A DNA stretch of 64,000 bases from Pseudomonadales bacterium (GTDB lineage Bacteria > Pseudomonadota > Gammaproteobacteria > Pseudomonadales > Azotimanducaceae): positions 1,798,001 through 1,862,000 of the forward strand of contig WLWP01000001.1 of NCBI GenBank assembly GCA_012103505.1, read 5' to 3'. Within the stretch, counting starts at the first letter, position 1. Each line of letters begins with the position of its first letter. The translations under genes were made by a program, and so were the position numbers. The notes below the pieces were generated by a model that did no database searches, was not told the origin of the DNA, and worked only from the letters and a program-made list of their open reading frames with translations. Positions 8,682 through 16,730 of the stretch are shown here, piece by piece.

Positions 8682-9920
8682 ATGACAGATGCATACATCA
8701 TTGATGCGGCACGCTCGCCACGGGGCATAGGTAAACTTGGTAAAGGGGCACTCGCAGAATTTCACCCGAGTCGATTGCTCGCAAAGGTTTTTGAAGGTAT
8801 CGCCGAGCGCAATGACTTAAACACAGACGACATCGACGATGTCGTTGTCGGCTGTAGCTCGCAGGTCGATAAACAAGGCTCTTGTGTCGGTCGTATGGCA
8901 GCCTTAGACGCGGGTTGGAGTACACGAGCAAGCGCTGTCACACTCGACCGCTTCTGTGGCTCTGGTATCACTTCAGTAAACCTGGCGGCTGCCAATATCA
9001 TGAGCGGTATGGATGATCTCTGCGTCGCTGGCGGCGTGGAAATGATGTCGTATACCGCGACCCTAGGAAACGCGACCAACAACCGTACGGTAGATGGCAG
9101 CAATCTTCATTTACGCGGCATTCATCCACAGCCGCACCAAGGCATCTGTGCAGATATGATTGCAACGTTGGAAGGCTTCAGTCGTGAAGACGTCGACCAA
9201 TTGGCTGTGCAATCCCAAAACCGCGCGAAGGCGGCGATGGATGCAGGTCACTTCGACAAAGCGCTGATTCCAATCTCAAATGACGACGGTACAGTTGCGC
9301 TCAACCGAGAAGAGTTCCCTCGCCCTGGTACCACCATGGAAACCCTTGCTGCGTTGCCGACCGTTTTTGACCAATTCATGAACCTTCCCATCGACAACAC
9401 AGGTGAGACTTTCGACCAGCTGGTGAAACGAAAGTATCCTGATCTTAAGATCGAACACGTGCACCACGCTGGAAATAGCTCTGGCGTCGTCGACGGCGCA
9501 GCGGCGCTAATTCTTAGCACGAAAGACTATGCAGATAGCGTCGGCTGGAAACCTCGCGCACGCATTCGGGCCATGGCAACAGTCGGCGGAGATCCGACCC
9601 TGATGTTGAATGAACCCGTTCCTGCAGCACAGAAGGTACTTGCTCGCGCTGGGATGACGACGGACGATATTGATCTCTTTGAGGTCAACGAAGCGTTTTC
9701 GGTTGTCGCTGCAAAATTCATCCGCGATCTCGAGCTCGACCCCGAGAAGGTCAACGTCAATGGCGGCGCAATGGCTTTGGGTCACCCAATCGCTGCAACG
9801 GGTTCAATCCTCATCGGCACCTGTCTTGATGAACTTGAGCGACGTGGACTGAGCACGGGTTTAATCACCATGTGTACTGGTGGAGGCATGGCTCCCGCGA
9901 TCATCATTGAGCGCATCTAG
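8682..9920 (+). CDS. Thiolase family acetyl-CoA acyltransferase
   Basis: Thiolase of 412 residues with a GAGGGG ribosome site. The acyl-accepting cysteine is Cys92 in 'DRFCGSGITSVN'; the catalytic His is in 'GGAMALGHPIAATGS' (about His368) and the acid/base Cys in 'MCTGGGMAPA' (about Cys398); 'NEAFSVVAAKF' is also present. All thiolase residues are intact, so it should cleave 3-ketoacyl-CoA or condense acetyl-CoA. Close downstream of the crotonase (93 bp), which supports a beta-oxidation-like pair. A strong hairpin follows the stop. Confidence 0.93.
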   Translation: MTDAYIIDAARSPRGIGKLGKGALAEFHPSRLLAKVFEGIAERNDLNTDDIDDVVVGCSSQVDKQGSCVGRMAALDAGWSTRASAVTLDRFCGSGITSVNLAAANIMSGMDDLCVAGGVEMMSYTATLGNATNNRTVDGSNLHLRGIHPQPHQGICADMIATLEGFSREDVDQLAVQSQNRAKAAMDAGHFDKALIPISNDDGTVALNREEFPRPGTTMETLAALPTVFDQFMNLPIDNTGETFDQLVKRKYPDLKIEHVHHAGNSSGVVDGAAALILSTKDYADSVGWKPRARIRAMATVGGDPTLMLNEPVPAAQKVLARAGMTTDDIDLFEVNEAFSVVAAKFIRDLELDPEKVNVNGGAMALGHPIAATGSILIGTCLDELERRGLSTGLITMCTGGGMAPAIIIERI

Positions 9921-10641
9921 CCAGTTTCGGACGGAGGCTCCACGGAGCCTCCGTTACGTCCGCCTATCTTTTCTTTACCTATCTTCCCTTTGCCGATCTT
10001 CCTTCCTCTGCGCGGCTCTTATCGGGTGTACGCCCGCTCAACCTAAGCTGGAAGATGTTTCAGTCGACTTTCTAACAACCTGGTTCAGTCAGGAACCGTC
10101 AGATGACGTCAATCGCTGCCACGGCCTAGGCACTCTGAAACACGACGAATTTAGCTGTCTTGAAATGCAAGAATTTGCGGCTCGCGTCGATCCCGCTTCA
10201 AGGACGTTCACCGCCCAGCGCTCGCACGACTGCTTCGCAAGCGTTTGCGGTGAGTTTGTAGAGATCGAATTCGAAAGCTACGACCACGCTGGGAATCCAA
10301 TCCGAGAGAATGCAGTCTTAAAACGTGATGATGGAACAATCCGCTTGTATTGGTACCGCTCAGATTTAATGCTTGCCGCATTCAGGGCAGCCAACCCAGA
10401 ACCTGAAGACGAGAAAGAACCCATTCAGGTGGCCTACGATGAAATCACTGCGCGGTATCCTGAGCTCTACAGATACCCGCCTTGCTACGGCGTCCGGGCA
10501 TCCACATCGACCCTGGCTGGGGAATTGATGGCAAAAAACGCGATAGATGTTGCGAGCATCGAGCGGATAGCCGCAACCTGCGGTGACGACTTTTGCTTTT
10601 CTTTAGTCGGAGAAAAAATCGCACCGCTTTGCCCAAACTGA
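9907..10641 (+). CDS. Putative lipoprotein of unknown function, start unresolved
   Basis: The frame encodes a lipobox ('ALIGC' followed by TPAQP) after a hydrophobic stretch, then about 200 soluble residues with paired cysteines ('RCHG', 'SCLE', 'DCFASVC', 'CGDDFC'), suggesting a disulfide-bonded periplasmic lipoprotein. No family was recognised. There is no ATG, GTG or TTG between the thiolase end and the lipobox; the only in-frame candidates are TTG 9907 and GTG 9880, both inside the thiolase gene and without a ribosome site. A sequence error near 9960-10010 or an unusual start is possible. Confidence 0.55.
   Translation: MSASSQFRTEAPRSLRYVRLSFLYLSSLCRSSFLCAALIGCTPAQPKLEDVSVDFLTTWFSQEPSDDVNRCHGLGTLKHDEFSCLEMQEFAARVDPASRTFTAQRSHDCFASVCGEFVEIEFESYDHAGNPIRENAVLKRDDGTIRLYWYRSDLMLAAFRAANPEPEDEKEPIQVAYDEITARYPELYRYPPCYGVRASTSTLAGELMAKNAIDVASIERIAATCGDDFCFSLVGEKIAPLCPN
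9931..9954 (+). terminator. Hairpin after thiolase, weak U-tract
   Basis: Perfect inverted repeat: GGAGGCTCC (9933-9941), a 2-base centre and GGAGCCTCC (9944-9952), extended by two more pairs. Downstream bases are pyrimidine-rich but lack a clean T run, so termination strength is uncertain. If the lipoprotein frame starts inside the thiolase gene the hairpin would be in its coding region. Confidence 0.5.
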
Positions 10642-10646
10642 CCCAC

Positions 10647-11276
10647 CTATGGTTGTAGGCGCTCGAGCTGCCAACCTGAATCTCTTCGCGAATAGACAAA
10701 ACGATCATGCAGTCGGTTTTCGCGACCCTGCCAGAACTCAAACTTCTCTGGCCTTAATCGATAGCCTCCCCAGTTTTCAGGACAGGTAGGTTCGCCGTAT
10801 TGGAGCTGGGTCACTTTGTCTTCTAAGGCCTGCCGATCTGTTATTGGCTGCGACTGCTCGGATGCTGCTGCCGATAACTGCGAGGCCAGCGGGCGGCTCT
10901 CGAAGTATGCTTCGGCGTCTCTTCGAGACGTTCTCTCGACCACGCCCGCAATCCGCACTTGACGATTGTGCTCCCGCCAGTGAAAGAGTAACTCTGCCTT
11001 GGGGTTTTCTGTCAGATTCTGGCCTTTTTGACTGCCGTAGTCGGAATAAAAGGTTAGACCGTCCTTATCGTGCGCTTTAAGGAGTACGATGCGTACAGAT
11101 GGCGCGCCATCTGAGCCTGCTGTTGCGAGGCTCATCGCAGTGGCATCGGTTAATCCATCTTCTAACGCGCGGGATAGCCAATTTGTGAACTGCGCCAATG
11201 GCTCGTTGCGCAAATCACTGCGCCTCAAGGCGTCGCTCGCATACTCACGCCTGACGTGTCGATGGTCTTCAGTCAT
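10647..11276 (-). CDS. pdxH: Pyridoxamine 5'-phosphate oxidase
   Basis: FMN enzyme that oxidises pyridoxine or pyridoxamine 5'-phosphate to pyridoxal phosphate, in the cytoplasm. 209 residues from ATG 11276, preceded by AGAGG; ATG 11297 lies 21 bp upstream as an alternative. 'REYASDALRRSDL' is the usual start, 'PSVRIVLLKAHDKDGLTFYSDYGSQKG' the FMN/substrate region, 'VRIAGVVERTSRRDAEAYFESRP' the middle, and the C-terminal 'FWQGRENRLHDRFVYSR...W.LERLQP' is diagnostic for PdxH. Convergent with the upstream lipoprotein. Confidence 0.96.
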   Translation of the reverse strand: MTEDHRHVRREYASDALRRSDLRNEPLAQFTNWLSRALEDGLTDATAMSLATAGSDGAPSVRIVLLKAHDKDGLTFYSDYGSQKGQNLTENPKAELLFHWREHNRQVRIAGVVERTSRRDAEAYFESRPLASQLSAAASEQSQPITDRQALEDKVTQLQYGEPTCPENWGGYRLRPEKFEFWQGRENRLHDRFVYSRRDSGWQLERLQP

Positions 11277-11314
11277 AACAACCTCTGGTCTCGCCATCGC
11301 TTAACGCGACAGAT

Positions 11315-12538
11315 TTAACTTTTGGGACTCTCGTAACGCCACAACGGGGTTCTTAAACTGCCGTATAGCGCTAGCGCTAGCGCTAGCGAGACAAACACAG
11401 CCGGTAACAACGCGTTGAGCGTACCAAAAATCTCTATCAGAAAACCTAACACCAAAGCGCCGACTGGTGCACTACCCATCATCGTCACCGAAAAAACCGA
11501 AAGAATCCGACCCCGATACTCCGCCTCTGCTGACTCCTGGACAACCGTTCGGGCTAGATTGCTGGTCAGTCCCATATTCAACCCCCACAACATGACGGCA
11601 ATCGTGAGCAACCACCAGTCTCCCTTGATATAGAGCAGAGTGATAATCACCACCCTGGAAAGCTGCAGTATTAGGTACAAGCGCCCCGGTCGCTTCAGCG
11701 GCATGAAGCGCAGCAGTATCGCGTTGGAGATCGCCGCAAATACGAAGAACAGAGCCATCAGCAATGAGAGAATCAACGCGTCGCCCTCGTAGACCCGCTT
11801 CACGATGTAGGGGAACACGGTCATCATCGACCCTGCATTAAAAATGCTAGAAATACAATTTATCGTCAGCGTGCTCGAGATTACGCTGTCCGCACGTGTA
11901 GCCCGGAGCCCTTCAACAATTTGCTGCCAGGCTGAGACGCCTGACGGCGGCGCTGCCACAGATAGGCTCGGTAAGCGACGTATAGTGATGGCTGCCAAAC
12001 CAAAGCTGACCGCCTGAATGACTAACACGGTACCGATGCCGACAATCTCCATTTGACCAGCGAGAAGCAAGCCAACAACCTGCACCACCATGCCAATCAC
12101 GGTCGCAACGGTCACGCCTTGTTGCACTGAGGACCCACTGATTTCATTGAGAATTGCTTGTTGAGCAGGCAAAGAAAGGGCTTGCACCACCGAGACTCCC
12201 AATCCCCAGATCATGACACTCCAAATCGCCAAGCCAAAGCCCGCGTCAACGATGAAAAGGAAGATCGGGAAGATCGGTGAGAGTAAGTAAACCAGCATGA
12301 GGAGATCGCGCGGGCCTCGGCTATCCGACTGCGCACCACCGAGCAACATCAAAAAGATCGACGGAATCCCGATAATCGCTTGGATAATGCCGACCTCGTC
12401 TGCCGGACGCTCCATGATGCCGATAAGCACCCAGCTCAACATGAGTTGCTGCATAGCCAAGGCCATGCCTGAAAAACCGGTGCTACCCATGTAGGTTCTA
12501 AACAAAGGTTGGCGCCAAATTACGTTCTCAGTCGACAA
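11315..12538 (-). CDS. MFS transporter (exporter-like)
   Basis: A 407-residue major facilitator with about 12 hydrophobic helices; 'GAQSDSRGPRDLLMLV' between helices 2 and 3 resembles the MFS loop motif GxxxDrxGrR. The profile (early 'FSGMALAMQQLMLSW', 'LPAQQAILNEISG') matches the EntS/TMS-5 group of small-molecule exporters. Start is TTG 12538 with a GAGGGGG site 5 bp upstream; an overlapping 7-codon ATG frame precedes it. Divergent from the Qnr-like gene, with only 71 bp between. Substrate unknown. Confidence 0.88.
   Translation of the reverse strand: MSTENVIWRQPLFRTYMGSTGFSGMALAMQQLMLSWVLIGIMERPADEVGIIQAIIGIPSIFLMLLGGAQSDSRGPRDLLMLVYLLSPIFPIFLFIVDAGFGLAIWSVMIWGLGVSVVQALSLPAQQAILNEISGSSVQQGVTVATVIGMVVQVVGLLLAGQMEIVGIGTVLVIQAVSFGLAAITIRRLPSLSVAAPPSGVSAWQQIVEGLRATRADSVISSTLTINCISSIFNAGSMMTVFPYIVKRVYEGDALILSLLMALFFVFAAISNAILLRFMPLKRPGRLYLILQLSRVVIITLLYIKGDWWLLTIAVMLWGLNMGLTSNLARTVVQESAEAEYRGRILSVFSVTMMGSAPVGALVLGFLIEIFGTLNALLPAVFVSLALALALYGSLRTPLWRYESPKS
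11365..11389. repeat. Tandem GCGCTA hexanucleotide run
   Basis: About four copies of a palindromic AGCGCT/GCTAGC unit inside the last helix of the MFS gene, where it encodes alternating Leu-Ala. It may be a slippage-prone microsatellite but the reading frame is kept. Confidence 0.6.
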
Positions 12539-12609
12539 TTCATCCCCCTCTGAGGCAGTATCGCGGCTCTCGATATTTTTATGTTCATTCTCTCGATGGG
12601 GAAATTCTG

Positions 12610-13305
12610 ATGTCCACCTCCTCCCCAGTAAAGGCGGTTAGCGGTGAAACCTACACTGACCAAGACTTCTCTTGCGGCAACTTCGCCCATGCGGAACTGC
12701 GCGACTGCACCTTCCAAAACTGCGAATTTGCCGGTGCGAATTTTCGCGCAAGCGATCTCAGTGGCTCGATATTCACGCAATGCCAATTCAATGATCCCGA
12801 GTCCGACCAACCAGCCGACTTCTCTCAGGCTACTCTGCGTGAAGTGAGGTTTGATCGGTGCAACCTAACCGTGGTCGATCTTATCGGTGTCAGCGCGTAT
12901 GCAGCTTCTTTTTCGAATTGCCAAATGCAAGGCACAGATCTTTCAAAATCAGACTTCCGGCTCCCGATCGGCCAGAGCGAACTGGCCGATGTGACGATCG
13001 AAGATTGCAATTTGTCATTCGCGAACATCTCCAACAACTACCTTGTCTCTTGCACCCTAACCGGTAATCGAATGACCGAATGCTCTCTCGACTATACAGA
13101 TCTAACCAATGCCGATCTCCAGGGCTGTGACCTACACAACATTAGTGCCGTTAGCGTCACTCTGCGAGGTGCGGACCTACGCGGTGCGACCATCCATGGC
13201 TTGGATCCAAGAGACGTTGATCTGACGGATGTAAAAATCTCGCCAGACCAAGTCGGTGCTCTCTTAAACACTCTGGGGATCATCGTTGCGGATGACGACG
13301 CATGA
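12610..13305 (+). CDS. Qnr-family pentapeptide-repeat protein
   Basis: A 231-residue right-handed beta-helix protein of A(D/N)LXX-type repeats. Two repeat blocks (about 20-45 and 65-215) are broken by short loops after 'FTQCQF' and after 'SDFRLPIG', matching the loop A and loop B positions of Qnr proteins. The C-terminal 'GLDPRDVDLTDVKI' and 'LLNTLGIIV' closely parallel Qnr ends ('LDPRRVNLEGVKI', 'LLEPLGVIV'). Qnr proteins mimic DNA, dimerise and protect gyrase/topoisomerase IV from quinolones. The N-terminus is about 10 residues longer than Qnr. No LexA-type CTGTN8ACAG box is visible upstream. Activity is inferred, not shown. Confidence 0.82.
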   Translation: MSTSSPVKAVSGETYTDQDFSCGNFAHAELRDCTFQNCEFAGANFRASDLSGSIFTQCQFNDPESDQPADFSQATLREVRFDRCNLTVVDLIGVSAYAASFSNCQMQGTDLSKSDFRLPIGQSELADVTIEDCNLSFANISNNYLVSCTLTGNRMTECSLDYTDLTNADLQGCDLHNISAVSVTLRGADLRGATIHGLDPRDVDLTDVKISPDQVGALLNTLGIIVADDDA

Positions 13306-13315
13306 GCAAGCCGTT

Positions 13316-14035
13316 TTATTTGATCTCTAGCAATTCCACTTCAAACATGAGCGTCGCATGCGGCCCGATCTTGCCACCCGCACCCCGCTCGCCATAGGCG
13401 AGTTCTGGCGGTATGACCAAACGCCACTTCGAACCAACACCCATAAGTTGCAGAGCTTCTGTCCAACCGCGAATGACTTGGTTGACGGCAAACGATGCAG
13501 GCTGGCCACGCTCCACAGAGCTGTCGAAGACCTCTCCGGTTGCCAGCGTGCCGTGGTAGTGCGTAGAGACCGTATCGGTCAAAGCCGGTTTGGCGCCATC
13601 GCCTGCCACCATGATTTGATACAACAGGCCGGATTCAGTCTGTTGTACACCCTCTCTTTGGGCAAATTCATCACGAAACGCCTTACCCGCATCAATGACG
13701 GCACTGGATTGTGAAGCCTGCGCTGCCTGCACAGCACTTTGCAGCACCTGCATGAGCCGTTGACGCTCACTTTCAGACACGGCGGCATCGTTACCGGCTG
13801 CCGCATCCGCAACACCTTGAGCGAACGCCTGAATGTCCAAGGTACCCAGCGTTTGATCCAACAATCCCCCTGCTTGATCGTAACCAAGCCGATAACTGGC
13901 TTGTTCGATCTCAGTGGTTAAGGCAGTTTTATTGTCGTTACTGCTTGCCGCCTCGCTCTGCGCAGGTTGACAGGCTACAAGTACCCAAGCCGTGGCAATC
14001 ACCCCTAGGGCGCGGCCAGCGAAGGAATCGGTCAT
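13316..14035 (-). CDS. FKBP-type peptidyl-prolyl isomerase, lipoprotein
   Basis: A 239-residue exported isomerase. 'WVLVACQPAQ' supplies a lipobox with Cys at about 22. Residues 45-120 resemble the FKBP_N dimerisation domain (FkpA/Mip type) with 'YRLGYDQAGGLLDQ', and 130-239 form the FKBP domain with 'TVSTHYHGTLATGEVFDSS', 'GWTEALQLMGVGSKWRLVIPPELAYGERG' and 'LMFEVELLEIK'. It should assist folding of envelope proteins. Convergent with the Qnr-like gene; divergent from prc, which acts in the same compartment. Confidence 0.93.
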   Translation of the reverse strand: MTDSFAGRALGVIATAWVLVACQPAQSEAASSNDNKTALTTEIEQASYRLGYDQAGGLLDQTLGTLDIQAFAQGVADAAAGNDAAVSESERQRLMQVLQSAVQAAQASQSSAVIDAGKAFRDEFAQREGVQQTESGLLYQIMVAGDGAKPALTDTVSTHYHGTLATGEVFDSSVERGQPASFAVNQVIRGWTEALQLMGVGSKWRLVIPPELAYGERGAGGKIGPHATLMFEVELLEIK

Positions 14036-14363
14036 AGTTTTTCCTATTAGTTAGTTGGTCTTCCGCTGTTTCACTTCTGTTGCTACCGGGTTACATTCTC
14101 CACACAGGGACAGCAGGCTTCTTTGTTAACCTCTGGGGGAGATAACGGGGATCCGTCCTAGCAACTTGAGAGCATTCTAACGAGTGGCTGTCCGGAAGAC
14201 GAAGTTTTCTTCGGAGATGATGCGCGAACAAGCCAGCGTATCGGACGAAAGTCGCACTGCAAGTAGGGACAGCTTTGCAAGCGTACGAACAAATGTGCAT
14301 CCCAGCGGTCAAACATTTTGTGTCGCAGTGGGATAGATGCAGCGGGATAACAATAGGAACGCT
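14036..14363. other. 328-bp divergent intergenic region
   Basis: Noncoding gap between the FKBP and prc starts. It holds an imperfect small hairpin near 14192-14215 (CCGgAAGA / TCTTCGG) and presumably both promoters, but no confident -35/-10 pair, tRNA or terminator was found. Confidence 0.4.
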
Positions 14364-16685
14364 ATGAATTCGCAATACCGAAAATTACGCGCGTTGAGCC
14401 TCACCTTGACGGCGTGTGCAGCAGTCACCGCAGTCGCCCAATCGGACATCGCCAAAAACGTCATCGCCGAGGAAGAGCAGGTCGAGATCGTTGAGATCAA
14501 AGCACCGGTTTTGAGCCCACTTGAAGTCCACCCTCGCACAAGCCTCACGGTCGTCGAACAGCTTCGCTATAACCACTATGTAAAAAAGCCGCTTGATGAC
14601 GGCATATCGAGCGACATCTTTGACAAATACCTGGATACACTGGACGGTGGACGAGCCTATTTTCTCGCTGCGGACATCGTTGAGTTCGAACAGTACCGCT
14701 ATACCCTCGATGACGCTCTAAAACGTGCCAATCTCGATCCAGCGTTCATTATGTACAACCGATATCAAACTCGAGTTGTGGAGCGCCTGCAGTTTCTGCT
14801 GACCCAATTGGTTCAAGGTGTGGAAGGCACTGACTTTTCGGCCGATGAATATGTCGAGATAGACCGCGAAAATTCAACCTGGCCACGAACTGAAGCAGAA
14901 CAAGACGATCTCTGGCGGAAACGTCTAAAAGCTGCCGTGCTCAGCATGAAGTTGAATGGCAAGGACTTCACGGAAATCCAAGAGGTTCTTACTAAGAGAT
15001 ACAAGAACCGTTTGAAACAGACTGCTCAAACCAAAAGTGAAGACGCATTCCAGCTCTACATTAACGCCTTTGCGAGCACCTACGATCCGCACACACAATA
15101 TTTCTCGCCGCGAACCTCGCAGAACTTCAACATCAATATGTCTTTATCGCTTGAAGGTATCGGCGCAGTCCTACGTAGCGAAGACGACTACACGTCAGTT
15201 GTTCGACTCGTAACTGCAGGTCCCGCTGACAAAGCTGGTGACTTACAACCCGCCGATCGCATAGTCAGCGTAGGTCAAGGTCAAGGCGGACCGCTAATCG
15301 ATGTGGTTGGATGGCGGTTAGACGATGTCGTTGAACTCATTCGTGGACCCAAGGAGTCTACGGTCCGACTAGAGATCATTCCTTCCGATGCGGATTCGGA
15401 AGAAACCAAAGTAATCCAAATCACGCGCAACACTGTTCAGTTAGAAGAACAAGCTGCCCAAGCTAAGCTCCTCACCCTCAATGATGGTAACCAAGAAGTT
15501 AAGATCGGCATCGTCGACGTGCCCACCTTCTATATCGATTTCAAAGCGAGCCAACAAGGCGATGAAAACTACCGCTCCACCACCCGTGATGTGGCGGCAT
15601 TGGTTGAGCAGCTAAAAGGCGAAGGGATCGACGGTCTAATCGTTGATCTGCGTAACAACGGCGGAGGCTCTTTGCAGGAGGCAGATACGCTCACTGGTCT
15701 GTTTATCGAGACTGGTCCGACTGTGCAGGTGAAATCAAACAGACGCCGTCCCAGTGTCTATGCAGACAATGATGCCAGCGTTGCTTGGGATGGACCCATG
15801 GCAGTGATGGTTAACCGCTTATCTGCGTCCGCATCCGAAATCTTCGCTGGCGCCATTCAAGACTACGGTCGGGGCATCATTCTCGGCAGCCAAACTTTCG
15901 GCAAGGGTACAGTGCAAACACTTATCCCACTCAATAGGGGACAGTTAAAGATCACTGCGGCAAAATTCTATCGAGTGTCCGGTCAAAGCACGCAGCACCA
16001 GGGCATTATCCCTGACATCACATTCCCGGAACTATTCGATACCGATCAAATCGGTGAAAGCAGTCTGGATGACGCAATGCCTTGGGACATGATCCAACCG
16101 GCGATCTATCACCAAGCCACTCAGATCGAACCACTCCTGGGCGAGTTGCGCAGCCGTCACGAACATCGGATTGAAGATAACGTCGATTTCAACTATTACA
16201 AAGCGTGGTCGCGAAAGAGCAAGGAAAATTCCGAGCGAACGCATTTGTCTCTCAATGAAACAAAGCGATTGGCAGAAAAAGAGGCGAACGATATTTGGGA
16301 ACTGGCATTAGAGAATTCTCTACGCGGTGCCAAAGGTGACCCGTTAGCTGATAGTTTGGATCACTTAAAAGAACTTCGCGAAGCAGAAGCAGAAGCAAAA
16401 GCCGAAGCAAAAGCCGAAGCAGAAAAGGAAGAAGATACAGTTGCTTCAAAGGCAGACAAAGAGACCGAATCCCTGGCAGCAGCTGGCGACGAAGTCGAGG
16501 CACTACCTGAAGTAGAGGCGGTCGATGACGATGCAATGCTGGAAGAGGCAGGTCGAATCCTTATGGACTTTATCGGTCTCTCTACGCAAATCGCACAGCT
16601 TGAATCTGGCACTCCGGTCTTAGGTTCAACCGCGCCCATCGATCATACTCTAGATACTTCAAGAGCATCCCGCACCGAGGGTTGA
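14364..16685 (+). CDS. prc: Tail-specific (C-terminal processing) protease Prc
   Basis: Periplasmic serine/lysine protease that degrades proteins with nonpolar C-termini and trims envelope proteins. 773 residues from ATG 14364 (AGGAA site), against about 680 in Escherichia coli. Signal peptide at 1-25; N-terminal domain to about 230; PDZ domain around 'SLEGIGAVLRSEDDYTSVV'; catalytic Ser in 'RLSASASEIFAGAIQDYGRG' and Lys in 'GSQTFGKGTVQT'; DUF3340 region after 630. The extra length is an Ala/Glu/Lys low-complexity tail ('EAEAEAKAEAKAEAEKEE') with acidic residues. All catalytic residues are intact. Confidence 0.95.
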   Translation: MNSQYRKLRALSLTLTACAAVTAVAQSDIAKNVIAEEEQVEIVEIKAPVLSPLEVHPRTSLTVVEQLRYNHYVKKPLDDGISSDIFDKYLDTLDGGRAYFLAADIVEFEQYRYTLDDALKRANLDPAFIMYNRYQTRVVERLQFLLTQLVQGVEGTDFSADEYVEIDRENSTWPRTEAEQDDLWRKRLKAAVLSMKLNGKDFTEIQEVLTKRYKNRLKQTAQTKSEDAFQLYINAFASTYDPHTQYFSPRTSQNFNINMSLSLEGIGAVLRSEDDYTSVVRLVTAGPADKAGDLQPADRIVSVGQGQGGPLIDVVGWRLDDVVELIRGPKESTVRLEIIPSDADSEETKVIQITRNTVQLEEQAAQAKLLTLNDGNQEVKIGIVDVPTFYIDFKASQQGDENYRSTTRDVAALVEQLKGEGIDGLIVDLRNNGGGSLQEADTLTGLFIETGPTVQVKSNRRRPSVYADNDASVAWDGPMAVMVNRLSASASEIFAGAIQDYGRGIILGSQTFGKGTVQTLIPLNRGQLKITAAKFYRVSGQSTQHQGIIPDITFPELFDTDQIGESSLDDAMPWDMIQPAIYHQATQIEPLLGELRSRHEHRIEDNVDFNYYKAWSRKSKENSERTHLSLNETKRLAEKEANDIWELALENSLRGAKGDPLADSLDHLKELREAEAEAKAEAKAEAEKEEDTVASKADKETESLAAAGDEVEALPEVEAVDDDAMLEEAGRILMDFIGLSTQIAQLESGTPVLGSTAPIDHTLDTSRASRTEG

Positions 16686-16730
16686 GATCGACGGGCTCGT
16701 TCCGCGTTGGCCAGAGAGTTTGGTCCAGAG

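Noticed and set aside
11365..11389. Palindromic hexamer run as a possible HIP1-like or regulatory repeat
   Set aside because: It lies inside the MFS coding sequence, keeps the frame and encodes Leu-Ala repeats of a helix; treated as a simple microsatellite.
12539..12609. LexA box upstream of the Qnr-like gene
   Set aside because: No CTGT-N8-ACAG sequence in the 71-bp gap; only CTGAGGCAG, which does not fit.
16252..16536. Leu-rich antisense frame opposite the Prc tail
   Set aside because: Composition follows the Ala/Glu/Lys repeats of the real gene; not a membrane protein.
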